From an uncultured Pelagibacteraceae bacterium (GTDB lineage Bacteria; Pseudomonadota; Alphaproteobacteria; Pelagibacterales; Pelagibacteraceae): a DNA stretch of 64,000 nucleotides. Positions 9,588-20,724 of the stretch are shown here, piece by piece (the first letter of the stretch is position 1; each line of letters opens with the position of its first letter). The stretch lies in the NCBI GenBank assembly GCA_902568975.1, contig CACFSO010000002.1, positions 1-64,000 on the forward strand. The letters are read 5' to 3'. The position numbers and the translations under genes were made by a program. Below the pieces are notes generated by a model, which was not told the origin of the DNA, did no database searches, and saw nothing but the letters and a program-made list of their open reading frames with translations.

Positions 9588-12500
9588 TGACCAAAAATTT
9601 AAGAATAGCAAAAAGTAAGTTTATTGATCAAACGTCTAGAATATCTTTTAAATTTGATGGTAAAACTTTATATGGATTGAAAGGTGATACTTTAGCTTCA
9701 GCTTTATTAGCAAATAATATCCACCTTGTTGGAAGAAGTTTTAAATATCATCGTCCAAGAGGAATAATGACTTGTGGTTCTGAAGAACCTAATGCCATTG
9801 TTCAAATTGGAAATGATCCTTCAATAACAGAACCAAACACAAGAGCAACTGAAATAGAATTATATGAAGGTTTGGAAGCATCAAGTCAAAACTGCTGGCC
9901 AAGTGTTAATTTTGACATAGGTGCGATAAATAATTTTTTCTCCCCTCTTATACCGGCGGCATTCTATTACAAAACATTCATGTGGCCTGCTAGGTTTTGG
10001 AAAATATATGAATATTTTATAAGACAATCTGCAGGATTAGGTAAATCACCTACAAAACCTGATAAAGATATATACGATCATAGATATTTACACTGTGATG
10101 TTTTAGTTGTTGGAGGAGGAATATCGGGAATAATTGCAGCAAAAACATCTGCTAAGAATAATTTGAATACTGTATTAATTGATGACAAAAATAACTTAGG
10201 TGGAACTACTCTTTTCCAGCATAATGAATGTTTTAAAATAAATAATTCTTATTCAAATGAATGGTTAAAAAAAGAAATTGAAACATTAAATTCAGTTGAA
10301 AATTTAACTATAAAAACAAGAACAACGCTTGCAGCATATCATAGTTACAATTATCTGCTAGCTAAAGAAAATTTAACTGATCATTTAGATTTAAATGAAA
10401 AAAAAGGTAAAATTCGTCAAAGACTTTGGAAAATAAGAGCAAAAAAAGTAGTTATAGCTACAGGCTCGATGGAAAGACCATTAATTTTCAACAATAATGA
10501 TAGACCCGGTATTATTCTCTCATCATCTATCAAAAAATACATAGATTACTATGGGGTCAAATGTGGAGAAAAAGTATCTTTATTTACAAATAATGACACA
10601 GTTTATGAAACTGCTATCTCTTTAACTAATAGTGGCGTAAGTGTTAATTCAATAATTGATATAAGAGATAAAACTAATTCGTTAATAGTTAAGCAAGCTG
10701 AAAAACTAGGTATTAAAATTCATTGGAAGTCTACAGTTGTTAATACAAAAGGTTATAAAAGAATTAATTCTATTGAAATCATGAAATTAAGTGACGATGG
10801 TACCAGTGTTATAGAAAAAAAAATAAAAGAAGAATGTGATTGTTTGGGTATTTCAGGCGGTTGGACGCCAAGGGTTCATTTATTCACTCAGTCTGGTGGA
10901 AAACTTAAATTTAGAGATGAAGATAATGTTTTTTTACCAGACAAAACAGAATTAGATCAAATAAGTATTGGATCATGCAATGGTGATTTTGAACTGTATG
11001 ATGTTATTAAAAATTCATCTAAATTAGTTAATAAGTTTTTAAATATAAATAATAATGATTATGAAAAATTAGAAATTATCTCCTCAAAAGAAATGGATAA
11101 AAAAAATATTTGGTTACTTCCATCAGACAAATCTTTAGGTAGAACTAAACCTTTTTTAGACTTTCAAAACGATTCTACAGCTAAAGATGTAAAGTTAGCT
11201 TTAAGAGAAGGTTTTAAATCTATTGAGCATGTAAAAAGATATACAACAACAGGTATGGGCACTGACCAAGGAAAATTATCTAATATGCATGCACTTGGAA
11301 TTATTGCTGAAACAGCTGGAGTTAAAATGGGTGAATTAGGAACAACTACTTTCAGACCACCTTATACACCATTAACATTTGGAGCAATTGTTGGAAGAAA
11401 TGTTGGAGAATTTTTTGATATTACAAGAAAAACTCCAATCCATGACTGGCATGTAAAAAATAAAGCCGAATTTGAAAACGTTGGCCAGTGGAAAAGAGCA
11501 TGGTATTACCCAAAAAATAATGAAACCATGTATGATTCTGTTCAAAGAGAAAGTAAAGCAGCTAGAAATAGCGCTGGTATATTGGATGCGTCAACTCTTG
11601 GTAAAATAGACATTCAGGGAACAGATGCTTCTGAATTCTTAAATCGTGTTTATACAAATGCTTGGTCTAAATTAGAAATTGGTAAATGTAGATATGGACT
11701 TATGCTAAATGAGGATGGAATGGTTTATGATGACGGAGTTACAACAAGATTATCAGAAAATCATTATATTATGACTACAACAACCGGTGGTGCAGCTAAC
11801 GTCCTTTCTAAATTAGAAGATTACTTACAAACAGAATGGCCTGAATTAGATGTATACTTAACATCTGTAACTGATCAATATGCTACCGTAAGTATCTGCG
11901 GACCTAATTCAAAAAAAATTCTATCAAAGCTAATTCCAGATTTAAATTTATCAGATAAAGAATTTCCACATATGTCTTTTAAAAATGCATCAATAAATAA
12001 TATAAAATGTAAAGTGATGAGAATTAGTTTTACAGGTGAGCATAGTTATGAGATTAATGTACAATCTTCTTATGGAAAATCCGTTTGGGAAAAATGCTTT
12101 GAAGCAGGCAAAGAATTTAAAATTACTCCTTATGGAACAGAAACCATGCATTTACTTAGAGCTGAAAAAGGATTTATTATAGCTGGACAAGATACAGACG
12201 GAACAATGACCCCCGTAGATTTACAAATGGATTGGATAATTAGCAAAAAGAAATATGATTTTATAGGCAAAAGGTCTTTATATAGAAGCGATACAATAAG
12301 AGAAGATAGAAAACAATTGGTAGGACTGCTAACTGATGATCCAAATGAAATTTTAGAGGAAGGTGCGCAGATAGTAGCAGAGACTAGTAAAAAACCAATT
12401 GAAATGCTTGGCCATGTAACTTCTAGTTACTTCAGCCCGAATTTAAATAAATCGATTGCTCTTGCAGTAATTAAAAATGGGAAAAATTTAAAAGGTCAAA

Positions 12501-12592
12501 AAATGTATGTACCGATGAAAAATAAAACAATTAATGTGACTATTACAGACACTGTTTTTTTAGATAAAGAGAATAAAAGGTTAAATGCTTAA
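9587..12592 (+). CDS. soxA: Sarcosine oxidase alpha subunit
   Basis: 1001 aa; N-terminal GRSFKYHRPRGIMTCGSEEPNA, FAD motif VLVVGGGISGIIAA, C-terminal GcvT-like domain. Confidence 0.95.
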   Translation: MTKNLRIAKSKFIDQTSRISFKFDGKTLYGLKGDTLASALLANNIHLVGRSFKYHRPRGIMTCGSEEPNAIVQIGNDPSITEPNTRATEIELYEGLEASSQNCWPSVNFDIGAINNFFSPLIPAAFYYKTFMWPARFWKIYEYFIRQSAGLGKSPTKPDKDIYDHRYLHCDVLVVGGGISGIIAAKTSAKNNLNTVLIDDKNNLGGTTLFQHNECFKINNSYSNEWLKKEIETLNSVENLTIKTRTTLAAYHSYNYLLAKENLTDHLDLNEKKGKIRQRLWKIRAKKVVIATGSMERPLIFNNNDRPGIILSSSIKKYIDYYGVKCGEKVSLFTNNDTVYETAISLTNSGVSVNSIIDIRDKTNSLIVKQAEKLGIKIHWKSTVVNTKGYKRINSIEIMKLSDDGTSVIEKKIKEECDCLGISGGWTPRVHLFTQSGGKLKFRDEDNVFLPDKTELDQISIGSCNGDFELYDVIKNSSKLVNKFLNINNNDYEKLEIISSKEMDKKNIWLLPSDKSLGRTKPFLDFQNDSTAKDVKLALREGFKSIEHVKRYTTTGMGTDQGKLSNMHALGIIAETAGVKMGELGTTTFRPPYTPLTFGAIVGRNVGEFFDITRKTPIHDWHVKNKAEFENVGQWKRAWYYPKNNETMYDSVQRESKAARNSAGILDASTLGKIDIQGTDASEFLNRVYTNAWSKLEIGKCRYGLMLNEDGMVYDDGVTTRLSENHYIMTTTTGGAANVLSKLEDYLQTEWPELDVYLTSVTDQYATVSICGPNSKKILSKLIPDLNLSDKEFPHMSFKNASINNIKCKVMRISFTGEHSYEINVQSSYGKSVWEKCFEAGKEFKITPYGTETMHLLRAEKGFIIAGQDTDGTMTPVDLQMDWIISKKKYDFIGKRSLYRSDTIREDRKQLVGLLTDDPNEILEEGAQIVAETSKKPIEMLGHVTSSYFSPNLNKSIALAVIKNGKNLKGQKMYVPMKNKTINVTITDTVFLDKENKRLNA

Positions 12593-13145
12593 TTATAATT
12601 CTCCAATTGCTGAAGTAAAAAATTACAACGATTTACAAATTTCAGAAATTGAACCTATTCTTAAAATAAATTTAAGAGGGAAAAATAGAGATTTTATGGC
12701 CAAAATTGGAAAAGAATTATCAATAATTCCTCCCAGTGATCCTAATATGTCTTCAGGAAATGAAAATTTAAATATTCTTTGGCTTAGTCCTGATGAATGG
12801 TTAATTTATTCAAATAATAAAATTGAATTAAAAAATTTAGATTCTTTAGAAAATAAACTTTTTGATGAAATTTCTAAAGTTAATCTTGGTTCGGTTACAA
12901 ATGTTTCTGATCATTGGATAATGATCAATATAAAAGGTTCAAAAGTTTTTGAATTATTATCATCCGGATGTCCTTTTAATTTTAATGATTTTAAAAACTC
13001 TAAAGGTGCTGTAACTCAAACAATAATTAATCATATAGATGTGATTATTCACAATAAAAATATTAATAATTTAAATTTATTTGTAAGAAGATCATTTTCT
13101 GAACATTTATGGAGATGGTTGAATGACAGTGCTAGATTTGCCTAA
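12585..13145 (+). CDS. soxG: Sarcosine oxidase gamma subunit
   Basis: Position in operon; WLSPDEWLI and VTNVSDHW features. Confidence 0.9.
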   Translation: MLNYNSPIAEVKNYNDLQISEIEPILKINLRGKNRDFMAKIGKELSIIPPSDPNMSSGNENLNILWLSPDEWLIYSNNKIELKNLDSLENKLFDEISKVNLGSVTNVSDHWIMINIKGSKVFELLSSGCPFNFNDFKNSKGAVTQTIINHIDVIIHNKNINNLNLFVRRSFSEHLWRWLNDSARFA

Positions 13146-14468
13146 TCTTGTTTTAAAATAATAGATTACAATTAAAAAATATGATATTGAAAAAAACCAG
13201 TTAATACCTACCCATATCCAAAAGAAAATCTCAAAGCTTGCACTAATGTATTTCGCTATATAAAATACTACTATTGGATTAAGTACATTTCTAAAAAAAT
13301 TAGAAATCATTGCATTTTCAGACTTTTTTAAAGCCATAAAAAAACCATTGGAAAGAAAAAAAACAGGATAAGCAGGTAAAACAAAGGCAGAGATTTTTAA
13401 ATATTTTTTTCCATATTCTATTACCTCAGGGTCGCTTGAGAAGATACTTGTAATAAATCCTGCTGAAATAAAAACTATTATTCCTGAAGTCACCATAATA
13501 ATAAATGCATATTTTATTGCTATAAAATAGGTTTCTTTTATTCTACTAAAATTATTTGCCCCAAAATTTTGTGAAATAATTGATATAATTGCAGTATTAA
13601 TGCCTAATATAGGAAGTAATACAACCTGTTCGATTCTTGTCCCTGCGCCATAGCCTGCAACCGCATATTCACCTGACTGACCTACATAAGTAAAGATAAT
13701 AGCAGCAGCTAATGCGTAGCCACAAATTGAAACTGATATTGGCATTGACTGAAAAAAAATATTTTTAAAAAATATATATTTAGGTTTTAAATAAATTTTA
13801 GTTATTTCTTTAACTATATTATTGTTTAAGATTTTAAATAAAATTATAATAAACGATATTGATTGTGAAATTATAGTAGCTATACCTATGCCTTTTACTC
13901 CCAATGCTGGTATAAATAAAAATCCAAAAATTAGTATTGGATTTAAAATAATATTTAAGAAGAAAGATAAAATTAAAACATTTCTATAAGTCTTTGTGTC
14001 TCCTTCTGCATGTAAAAGTGAATTTAATGCTACAACTAAAATAAAAATTATAGAACCTGAGTAAATAACATTAGTATATTCAAGACCTAAAAAAGTAACT
14101 TCTTCAGTTGATCCCATTAAATTAAACACTTTTTCAGAAAAAGTAAGTCCAAGGAAAGTAATTATAATTGAAATCAGAATTCCAAAATAAATAATATGAG
14201 TAAAATAGTTGATTGTATTACTTTTATTTTTTTCACCTATACTATTGCCTATTAATGAAGTTCCGGCAACAGTAACCCCAATTGAGGTAGCAATAATTAT
14301 AAAATAAATAGGAAATGATTTACTTAATGCAGATAAAGCTTCTGGTGATATTTTTCCTGCAAAAAAAGTATCTACAATATTATAAAGTGTTTGAAAAAGA
14401 GTACCTATCATAGCTGGCACAGCAAGTTTTCTAACTATTTTTGGAACATTATCCTTTAATAAATTCAT
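13107..14468 (-). CDS. MATE-family efflux transporter
   Basis: 12-TM-like hydrophobic protein MNLLKDNVPKIVRKLAVPAMIGTLFQTLYNIVDTFFAG; start moved from 14516 to the internal ATG. Confidence 0.93.
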   Translation of the reverse strand: MNLLKDNVPKIVRKLAVPAMIGTLFQTLYNIVDTFFAGKISPEALSALSKSFPIYFIIIATSIGVTVAGTSLIGNSIGEKNKSNTINYFTHIIYFGILISIIITFLGLTFSEKVFNLMGSTEEVTFLGLEYTNVIYSGSIIFILVVALNSLLHAEGDTKTYRNVLILSFFLNIILNPILIFGFLFIPALGVKGIGIATIISQSISFIIILFKILNNNIVKEITKIYLKPKYIFFKNIFFQSMPISVSICGYALAAAIIFTYVGQSGEYAVAGYGAGTRIEQVVLLPILGINTAIISIISQNFGANNFSRIKETYFIAIKYAFIIMVTSGIIVFISAGFITSIFSSDPEVIEYGKKYLKISAFVLPAYPVFFLSNGFFMALKKSENAMISNFFRNVLNPIVVFYIAKYISASFEIFFWIWVGINWFFSISYFLIVIYYFKTRLGKSSTVIQPSP

Positions 14469-14469
14469 T

Positions 14470-15369
14470 TTAAAATTCTTTTTGGAATATGTGCTTCTTT
14501 CCGAGTTTTTTTGCAAGAACTATTTGTTTTTGACGCATTCTGAATCTTTCTTTTTGAGAAATTGTTAAACTATCGTGACAATTTGGACATGAAACACCTA
14601 ACTCATATTTTTTTGATTTTTTATCAATATTTGATATAGGCTTTCTGCAACCACTACACATTGAATAATTACCTTTTTTTAATCCATGCTTTAATGAAAT
14701 TCTATTATCAAAAACATAACACTCGCCTTTCCACAAGCTTTGATTTTTTTTAATATTTTTTAAATAACTTATAATTCCTCCCTTTAATTGATAAACATTT
14801 TTAAAACCTTTTTTTTCTAAATATAAACTAGCTTTTTCACACCTAATTCCACCAGTACAAAACATTGCAATATTTTTTTTTTTATTTAGTTTTTTTAGAT
14901 AATTAGGAAATTCTCTAAAATTATTTACTTGAGGATTTATAGATCCCTTGAATGTTCCAACATTAAATTCAAATGGTTTTCTTGCGTCTATTAATAATGT
15001 ATTTTTATTATTAATTAATTTATTCCATTTTGAAGGTTCAATATGATTTTTTAATTTTCTTTTAAAAATTTTAATTCCCATAGGAACTACTTCTTTTTTA
15101 ATTTTGATCTTACATCTATGGAATGGTTGAAATTGATTTTTAGATAAATTTTGACTATCAAATTTATTAATCTTAAATATTTTTTTTATCTTAGATATTG
15201 CTAATTTAAGATTATTTTTTTTTGCAGATATAGTGCCATTTATTCCTTCGTTAGAAACAATTATTGTACCTCTAATTGAATTATTTAAAAAATAATTTTG
15301 TAAAATTTTTTTTTTAATTTTAATAGAAACAATTCTTTTAAACTTATAAAATCCAGAAATATAAAACAT
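14470..15369 (-). CDS. trhO: Rhodanese-like tRNA uridine hydroxylase (TrhO/YceA family)
   Basis: IVSNEGINGTISA, rhodanese loop MFCTGGIRCEKAS, C-terminal CSGCRKPIS..CPNCHD. Confidence 0.88.
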   Translation of the reverse strand: MFYISGFYKFKRIVSIKIKKKILQNYFLNNSIRGTIIVSNEGINGTISAKKNNLKLAISKIKKIFKINKFDSQNLSKNQFQPFHRCKIKIKKEVVPMGIKIFKRKLKNHIEPSKWNKLINNKNTLLIDARKPFEFNVGTFKGSINPQVNNFREFPNYLKKLNKKKNIAMFCTGGIRCEKASLYLEKKGFKNVYQLKGGIISYLKNIKKNQSLWKGECYVFDNRISLKHGLKKGNYSMCSGCRKPISNIDKKSKKYELGVSCPNCHDSLTISQKERFRMRQKQIVLAKKLGKKHIFQKEF

Positions 15370-16025
15370 TACAACTTTCTACATACGGCAAGACCATCTC
15401 CAACTGGAAGAATTAAACTTTCAGTTCTTTTGTCTGAATTTACATAAGAATTAAAATTTCTTATATTTATACTAAGTTTATCTTTTTTTTTTTTATTTAT
15501 AACATCTCCGTGCCACAAAACATTATCAATTACTATTAGACCATTTATTTTAACTAAATCTAAAGATAAATCATAATATTTTTTGTAATTTTCTTTATCG
15601 GCATCAATAAAAACAAGATCAAATTTTTCATTATTATTTATTAAATCTTTTAAGCTTTCTAAAGCAGGTTTTATAATTAATTTAATTTTATCTTCTTGGT
15701 TTGCCTTTTTAAAAAAATCTTTTGCAACTTTAGAGGTATTCAAATTTTTATCTAATGCAACTAGACTTCCATTTTTGGGTAAAGCTAAAGACATTGTCAA
15801 AGCACTCAAACCCGTAAATGTACCAATTTCTAAAACTCTTTCAATTTTAGAAGTTTTTATAATTAAGTGTAAGAAATGACATTGAGATATAGAAATTTGC
15901 ATTCTTTTAATATCACCTAAATCATTATTATATAAAATTATTTCTTTTTGGATAGGATTTAATTTTATTGAATTATCATTAATATATTTTTCAATTTTTT
16001 CATTGATGGCAATGTTCGAACCCAT
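15369..16025 (-). CDS. O-methyltransferase (caffeoyl-CoA OMT-like family)
   Basis: VLEIGTFTGLSALTMSLALP, FDLVFIDADKENYKKYYD, GLIVIDNVLWHGDV. Confidence 0.9.
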   Translation of the reverse strand: MGSNIAINEKIEKYINDNSIKLNPIQKEIILYNNDLGDIKRMQISISQCHFLHLIIKTSKIERVLEIGTFTGLSALTMSLALPKNGSLVALDKNLNTSKVAKDFFKKANQEDKIKLIIKPALESLKDLINNNEKFDLVFIDADKENYKKYYDLSLDLVKINGLIVIDNVLWHGDVINKKKKDKLSINIRNFNSYVNSDKRTESLILPVGDGLAVCRKL

Positions 16026-16026
16026 A

Positions 16027-17505
16027 TTATTTAAGTTTCTCTTTTAAAATTTTATTTACTAGTTGTGGATTTGCCTTCCCCCCTGAAACTTTCATTATCT
16101 GACCAACAAAAAAACCAAATAATTTTTCTTTTCCTGATTTATATTCCTTTACTTTGTCTTGATTCTCGTTAACAACTTTATCAACTATTTTTTCTAGCTC
16201 CTTAGGATCGCTTTCTTGTTTAAGACCCTTTTCTTCAATTATTTTTTGAGGATCTTTATCTCCCTCAGCCATTATTTCAAAAACAGATTTAGCTATTTTT
16301 CCTGATATAGTTCCATCTTTGATTAAATTTATCAATTTAGATAGATGTTTTGCTGATATTGGACTTTCTGTAATCTCTAAATTTTTTTCATTTAATAGTG
16401 CAAACAACTCTCCCGTAATCCAATTTGTTGAAATTTTAACATCAGAATTTTTAATTACTTCTTCAAAATACTTTGAAGTTTCAATATCTGAAACTAATAT
16501 ATTAGCTTCATAAGCTGAAAGTTTAAATTTTTCTATAAACCTTTTTTTCTTTTCATCAGGAAGTTCAGGTATATTATTTTTTAAATTATTAATAAAATCA
16601 TCGGTTAACTCCAATGGTAAAAGGTCAGGATCAGGAAAATATCTATAATCATGAGCATCTTCTTTTGATCTCATTGATCTAGTTTCATTTTTCTTAGTAT
16701 CGAATAATCTGGTTTCTTGATCAATCTTTCCCCCTTCTTCTAAAACATCTACTTGTCTATTTGCCTCATAATCAATAGCCATTTGCATAAATTTTATTGA
16801 ATTTACATTCTTAATTTCACATCTTGTTCCTAATTTTTTTTCACCTTTTTTTCTTACAGAAACGTTAACATCTGCTCTTAAAGATCCTTCTTGCATGTTT
16901 CCATCACAAGTTTCTAAATATCTCATAATAGATCTTATTTTTTTTATATATGCGTTAACCTCTTCTAAAGATCTTAAATCAGGTTTGCTTACTATTTCCA
17001 TCAATGCAACTCCCGATCTATTTAAATCTACTAAAGTGTTTTGTGGATCTACATCGTGTATGCTTTTACCCGCATCTTGTTCTAAATGAAGTCTTTCTAT
17101 TCCAACCTTTTTTTCCCCAGAAGGAAGATCTAAAAAAACTGACCCCTCGCCTACTATAGGATTTTTATATTGAGAAATTTGATATCCTTGTGGTAAATCA
17201 GGATAAAAATAGTTTTTTCTATCGAATATTGATTTCTTATTTATTTTTGCATTTAATCCAATTCCAGTTTTTATCGCTTGTTTGATGCAAAATTCATTTA
17301 TAACGGGAAGCATTCCAGGAAAAGCTGAATCGACAAGACTTACTTGGGTGTTTGGTTCAGCACCAAATTTGGTTGATGAACTAGAAAAAAGTTTTGATTC
17401 TGATAAAACCTGAGCATGTACTTCTAGGCCAATTACTACTTCATATTTATTATTTTTTCTTATTATTAAATATTCAGAATTATCTTTTGACACTATATCC
17501 ACCAA
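16027..17505 (-). CDS. gatB: Asp/Glu-tRNA amidotransferase subunit B
   Basis: [36 protein letters not shown]. Confidence 0.96.
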   Translation of the reverse strand: MVDIVSKDNSEYLIIRKNNKYEVVIGLEVHAQVLSESKLFSSSSTKFGAEPNTQVSLVDSAFPGMLPVINEFCIKQAIKTGIGLNAKINKKSIFDRKNYFYPDLPQGYQISQYKNPIVGEGSVFLDLPSGEKKVGIERLHLEQDAGKSIHDVDPQNTLVDLNRSGVALMEIVSKPDLRSLEEVNAYIKKIRSIMRYLETCDGNMQEGSLRADVNVSVRKKGEKKLGTRCEIKNVNSIKFMQMAIDYEANRQVDVLEEGGKIDQETRLFDTKKNETRSMRSKEDAHDYRYFPDPDLLPLELTDDFINNLKNNIPELPDEKKKRFIEKFKLSAYEANILVSDIETSKYFEEVIKNSDVKISTNWITGELFALLNEKNLEITESPISAKHLSKLINLIKDGTISGKIAKSVFEIMAEGDKDPQKIIEEKGLKQESDPKELEKIVDKVVNENQDKVKEYKSGKEKLFGFFVGQIMKVSGGKANPQLVNKILKEKLK

Positions 17506-18947
17506 TCTTTTATTTTACTTTTAAAATTTATTTGTTGTTCCATAAAATATGCAATATTAAATATATTTTGTTCATCAAAAGCTTTACCAATTATCTGCAA
17601 ACCTAAAGGGTGTCCCTTTGGATCATGACCGGAAGGTATTGATATTGCAGGTAATCCTGCTAAGTTTATTGGTACTGTAAAAATATCATTTAAATACATA
17701 GACACAGGATCATCAGTTTTCTCGCCTATTGCAAATGCAGAACTTGGGGTTGAAGGAGTTAATATTGCATCAACTTTCTTATAAACTTCATCAAAGTCAT
17801 TTTTAATTAACTTTCTAACCTTTTGAGCTTTTAAATAATATGCATCATAGTATCCTGATGAAAGAACATAAGTTCCAATCATAATTCTTCTTTTTACTTC
17901 ATTACCAAAACCTTCAGACCTTGTTTTTTCGTACATATCAATTAAATTTGTACCTTTGGATCTAAAACCATACTTAACGCCATCATATCTAGCTAAATTT
18001 GAAGATGCCTCAGCAGGCGCAACAATATAATAAGCAGGTAATGCATATTTTGTATTTGGAAGTGAAATATCAACTATTTTAGCTCCAGCATCTTTAATTA
18101 TATTTATTCCTTTCTGCCAAAGATCTTCTATAATTTTTGGCATATCATTCACTCTATACTCTTTAGGTATTCCAATTTTTTTTCCTTTAATTGAACTATT
18201 TAAATTTTTTAAATAATTAGATCTTTTGAAATTAACAGAAGTGGAATCTTTTTTATCATATGAGCTCATTACTTCAAATAACAAAGCACAATCTTTTACA
18301 TCATTAGTCATAGGTCCCGCTTGATCCAATGATGATGCAAAAGCTACTATTCCATATCTTGAGCAACTTCCATATGTTGGTTTAAGTCCTACTGTTCCTG
18401 TAAAAGAAGCAGGTTGACGAATTGATCCTCCAGTATCAGTGCCTATGGTTGCTGGAGTCAATCTTCCAGCTAAAGCTGAAGCTGATCCACCGGATGAACC
18501 ACCTGGAACCAAATTTTTTCCAACAGGGCTTTGAACTTTGCCATAGAAACTTGTTTCATTTGATGATCCCATAGCAAATTCATCACAATTAAGTTTTCCA
18601 AGTAAAATACTTCCTTCGTTCCAAAGATTTTCTGTAACAGTAGACTCATAAGTGGGGATAAAATTAGATAAAATTTTACTACCAGCTGTAGTTCTTAAAT
18701 TTTTAGTACAAAATAAATCTTTTACAGCTAGTGGAATGCCAGGTAATTTTTTTTCATAATTTGGATTTTTATCAAACTCATTTGCTTTTATTAGAGCATT
18801 TTCAAAATCAGTAGTAATAAATGTGTTTAATTTTTTTGATTTTTCACATCTTTCGACATATGCTGAAATTATTTCTTTAGAAGAAATTTTTTTTTCTTTA
18901 ATTTTGCTTACTAATTCTACAAGAGTTAGATCTATAATATCAGACAT
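17493..18947 (-). CDS. gatA: Asp/Glu-tRNA amidotransferase subunit A
   Basis: Amidase signature [33 protein letters not shown]. Confidence 0.97.
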   Translation of the reverse strand: MSDIIDLTLVELVSKIKEKKISSKEIISAYVERCEKSKKLNTFITTDFENALIKANEFDKNPNYEKKLPGIPLAVKDLFCTKNLRTTAGSKILSNFIPTYESTVTENLWNEGSILLGKLNCDEFAMGSSNETSFYGKVQSPVGKNLVPGGSSGGSASALAGRLTPATIGTDTGGSIRQPASFTGTVGLKPTYGSCSRYGIVAFASSLDQAGPMTNDVKDCALLFEVMSSYDKKDSTSVNFKRSNYLKNLNSSIKGKKIGIPKEYRVNDMPKIIEDLWQKGINIIKDAGAKIVDISLPNTKYALPAYYIVAPAEASSNLARYDGVKYGFRSKGTNLIDMYEKTRSEGFGNEVKRRIMIGTYVLSSGYYDAYYLKAQKVRKLIKNDFDEVYKKVDAILTPSTPSSAFAIGEKTDDPVSMYLNDIFTVPINLAGLPAISIPSGHDPKGHPLGLQIIGKAFDEQNIFNIAYFMEQQINFKSKIKDWWI

Positions 18948-19234
18948 TAGTCGACTACCTTTGGAACAACAAAAAAATCTTTATTTTTTTCTGGAGAATT
19001 TTTTAAAATTTGATCTCTTATGTTTTTTATTTTTATTTCGTCTTTTCTTAGTTGGAGAGTTGTTTCGGCTATTGAAGTCAAAGGTTCTATATTTTCTGTA
19101 TTCAGCTCGTTTAATTTTTCAATAAATGAAAAAATAGAGTTAAGATCAGCTTCGAGTTTCTTTGCTTTTTTATCATCTAATGAAATTCTAGACAATTTTG
19201 ATATATGTTTTACTGTTTTAAGATCTATTCCCAT
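18947..19234 (-). CDS. gatC: Asp/Glu-tRNA amidotransferase subunit C
   Basis: [24 protein letters not shown]; adjacent to gatA; start adjusted from 19264. Confidence 0.92.
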   Translation of the reverse strand: MGIDLKTVKHISKLSRISLDDKKAKKLEADLNSIFSFIEKLNELNTENIEPLTSIAETTLQLRKDEIKIKNIRDQILKNSPEKNKDFFVVPKVVD

Positions 19235-19283
19235 ATGATAACTAGATAAATTGCAAAGTATCACTTAATAAAGAAAATACAAT

Positions 19284-19739
19284 ATGGTCACAATAGAACA
19301 GTTAAAGTTAAATATTAATAAAAACTCAAGATTAATTGGTTTAGATATAGGCTCTAAAAGAACCGGCGTATCAATTTGCGATGATAAAAGATTAATTGCG
19401 ACTCCCTTTAAAGTTATAAATGCTTCTAATTTAGCAACTTTAATATTAGAGCTTAAAAAGATAATAAGCGAAAACGATATTAAAGGAATCGTTGTAGGGA
19501 ACCCTTTAAATATGGATGGATCACTTAGTAGAACATCACAATCCATAAAAGATAAAATTTTAAATATCTCTAAAGTAATTGATATACCTATCTGCCTTTG
19601 GGATGAAAGACTGTCAACAGTTGGTGCTTTTAATATTTCTAGCCAATTAGATATAAATATTAGTAAAAGAACTAAGAATATAGATAAAAATGCTGCTGCA
19701 TTTATTCTTCAAGGAGCTATCGATTATTTAAATAATTAA
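19284..19739 (+). CDS. ruvX: Holliday junction resolvase-like RuvX/YqgF
   Basis: GLDIGSKRTGVSICDD, VVGNPLNMDGS, WDERLSTVGA. Confidence 0.93.
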   Translation: MVTIEQLKLNINKNSRLIGLDIGSKRTGVSICDDKRLIATPFKVINASNLATLILELKKIISENDIKGIVVGNPLNMDGSLSRTSQSIKDKILNISKVIDIPICLWDERLSTVGAFNISSQLDINISKRTKNIDKNAAAFILQGAIDYLNN

Positions 19740-19782
19740 TTACTTGCCTTAATACTATTTAAAAGCTATAGAGTTGCTTTTA

Positions 19783-20724
19783 ATGGCATCAGCTATAGCA
19801 AAAGCTATTAAAATATCACAAAAACATTTATTAGGAATCCAAGATTTATCAATTTCTGATATTAATATAATTTTGTCAGAAGCAAAAAATTTTATTTCTT
19901 TAAATAAAAGTAAAAATAAAAAATTAGATCTATTAAGAGGAAAAACTCAAATCAATCTTTTTTTTGAACCTTCAACAAGAACGCAAAGCTCATTTGAGTT
20001 AGCGGGAAAAAGGCTTGGTGCCGATGTAATGTCAATGAACATTACTAATTCTGCAATTAAAAAAGGCGAAACTTTAATTGATACTGCTATGACGCTTAAT
20101 GCTATGCATCCAGATATTATAGTTATTAGACATCAAGACTCAGGTGCATGTAATTTATTATCTCAAAAAGTAAATTGTTCTGTTCTAAATGCTGGAGATG
20201 GTAGAAGAGAACATCCGACGCAAGCATTATTAGATGCTTTAACAATAATTGATAGAAAAAAAAAAATTGAAGGATTAAAAATTGCTATTTGTGGAGATAT
20301 ACTTCATTCAAGAGTTGCGCGATCAAATATTTATTTGCTTAACATGTTGGGTGCTGAGATAAATATAATTGCTCCAACAAATTTAATGCCTAAAGATATA
20401 GGTAAACTTGGAGTAAACCCTTTTTCAGATATGAAAAAAGGTATTAAAGATTGTGATATAGTAATGATGTTAAGATTACAAAATGAAAGAATGACGAGTT
20501 CTTTTCTATCCTCTAATAGAGAATATTATGAATACTATGGTTTAACTCCTGATAAATTGAAATTTGCTAAACATGATGCTTTAATTATGCATCCCGGACC
20601 TATGAATAGAGGTATTGAAATAGATACTAATTTAGCTGACGATATAAACAAAAGTGTAATAAAAGAACAAGTTGAACTTGGAGTTGCTGTAAGGATGGCT
20701 TGTTTAAAAATATTTTGTGAATAA
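19783..20724 (+). CDS. pyrB: Aspartate carbamoyltransferase catalytic subunit
   Basis: [49 protein letters not shown]; start at ATG 19783 preferred to upstream TTG. Confidence 0.96.
   Translation: MASAIAKAIKISQKHLLGIQDLSISDINIILSEAKNFISLNKSKNKKLDLLRGKTQINLFFEPSTRTQSSFELAGKRLGADVMSMNITNSAIKKGETLIDTAMTLNAMHPDIIVIRHQDSGACNLLSQKVNCSVLNAGDGRREHPTQALLDALTIIDRKKKIEGLKIAICGDILHSRVARSNIYLLNMLGAEINIIAPTNLMPKDIGKLGVNPFSDMKKGIKDCDIVMMLRLQNERMTSSFLSSNREYYEYYGLTPDKLKFAKHDALIMHPGPMNRGIEIDTNLADDINKSVIKEQVELGVAVRMACLKIFCE

Noticed and set aside
19265-19546. 93-aa minus-strand ORF opposite ruvX
   Set aside because: Shadow ORF of a clear RuvX coding sequence.
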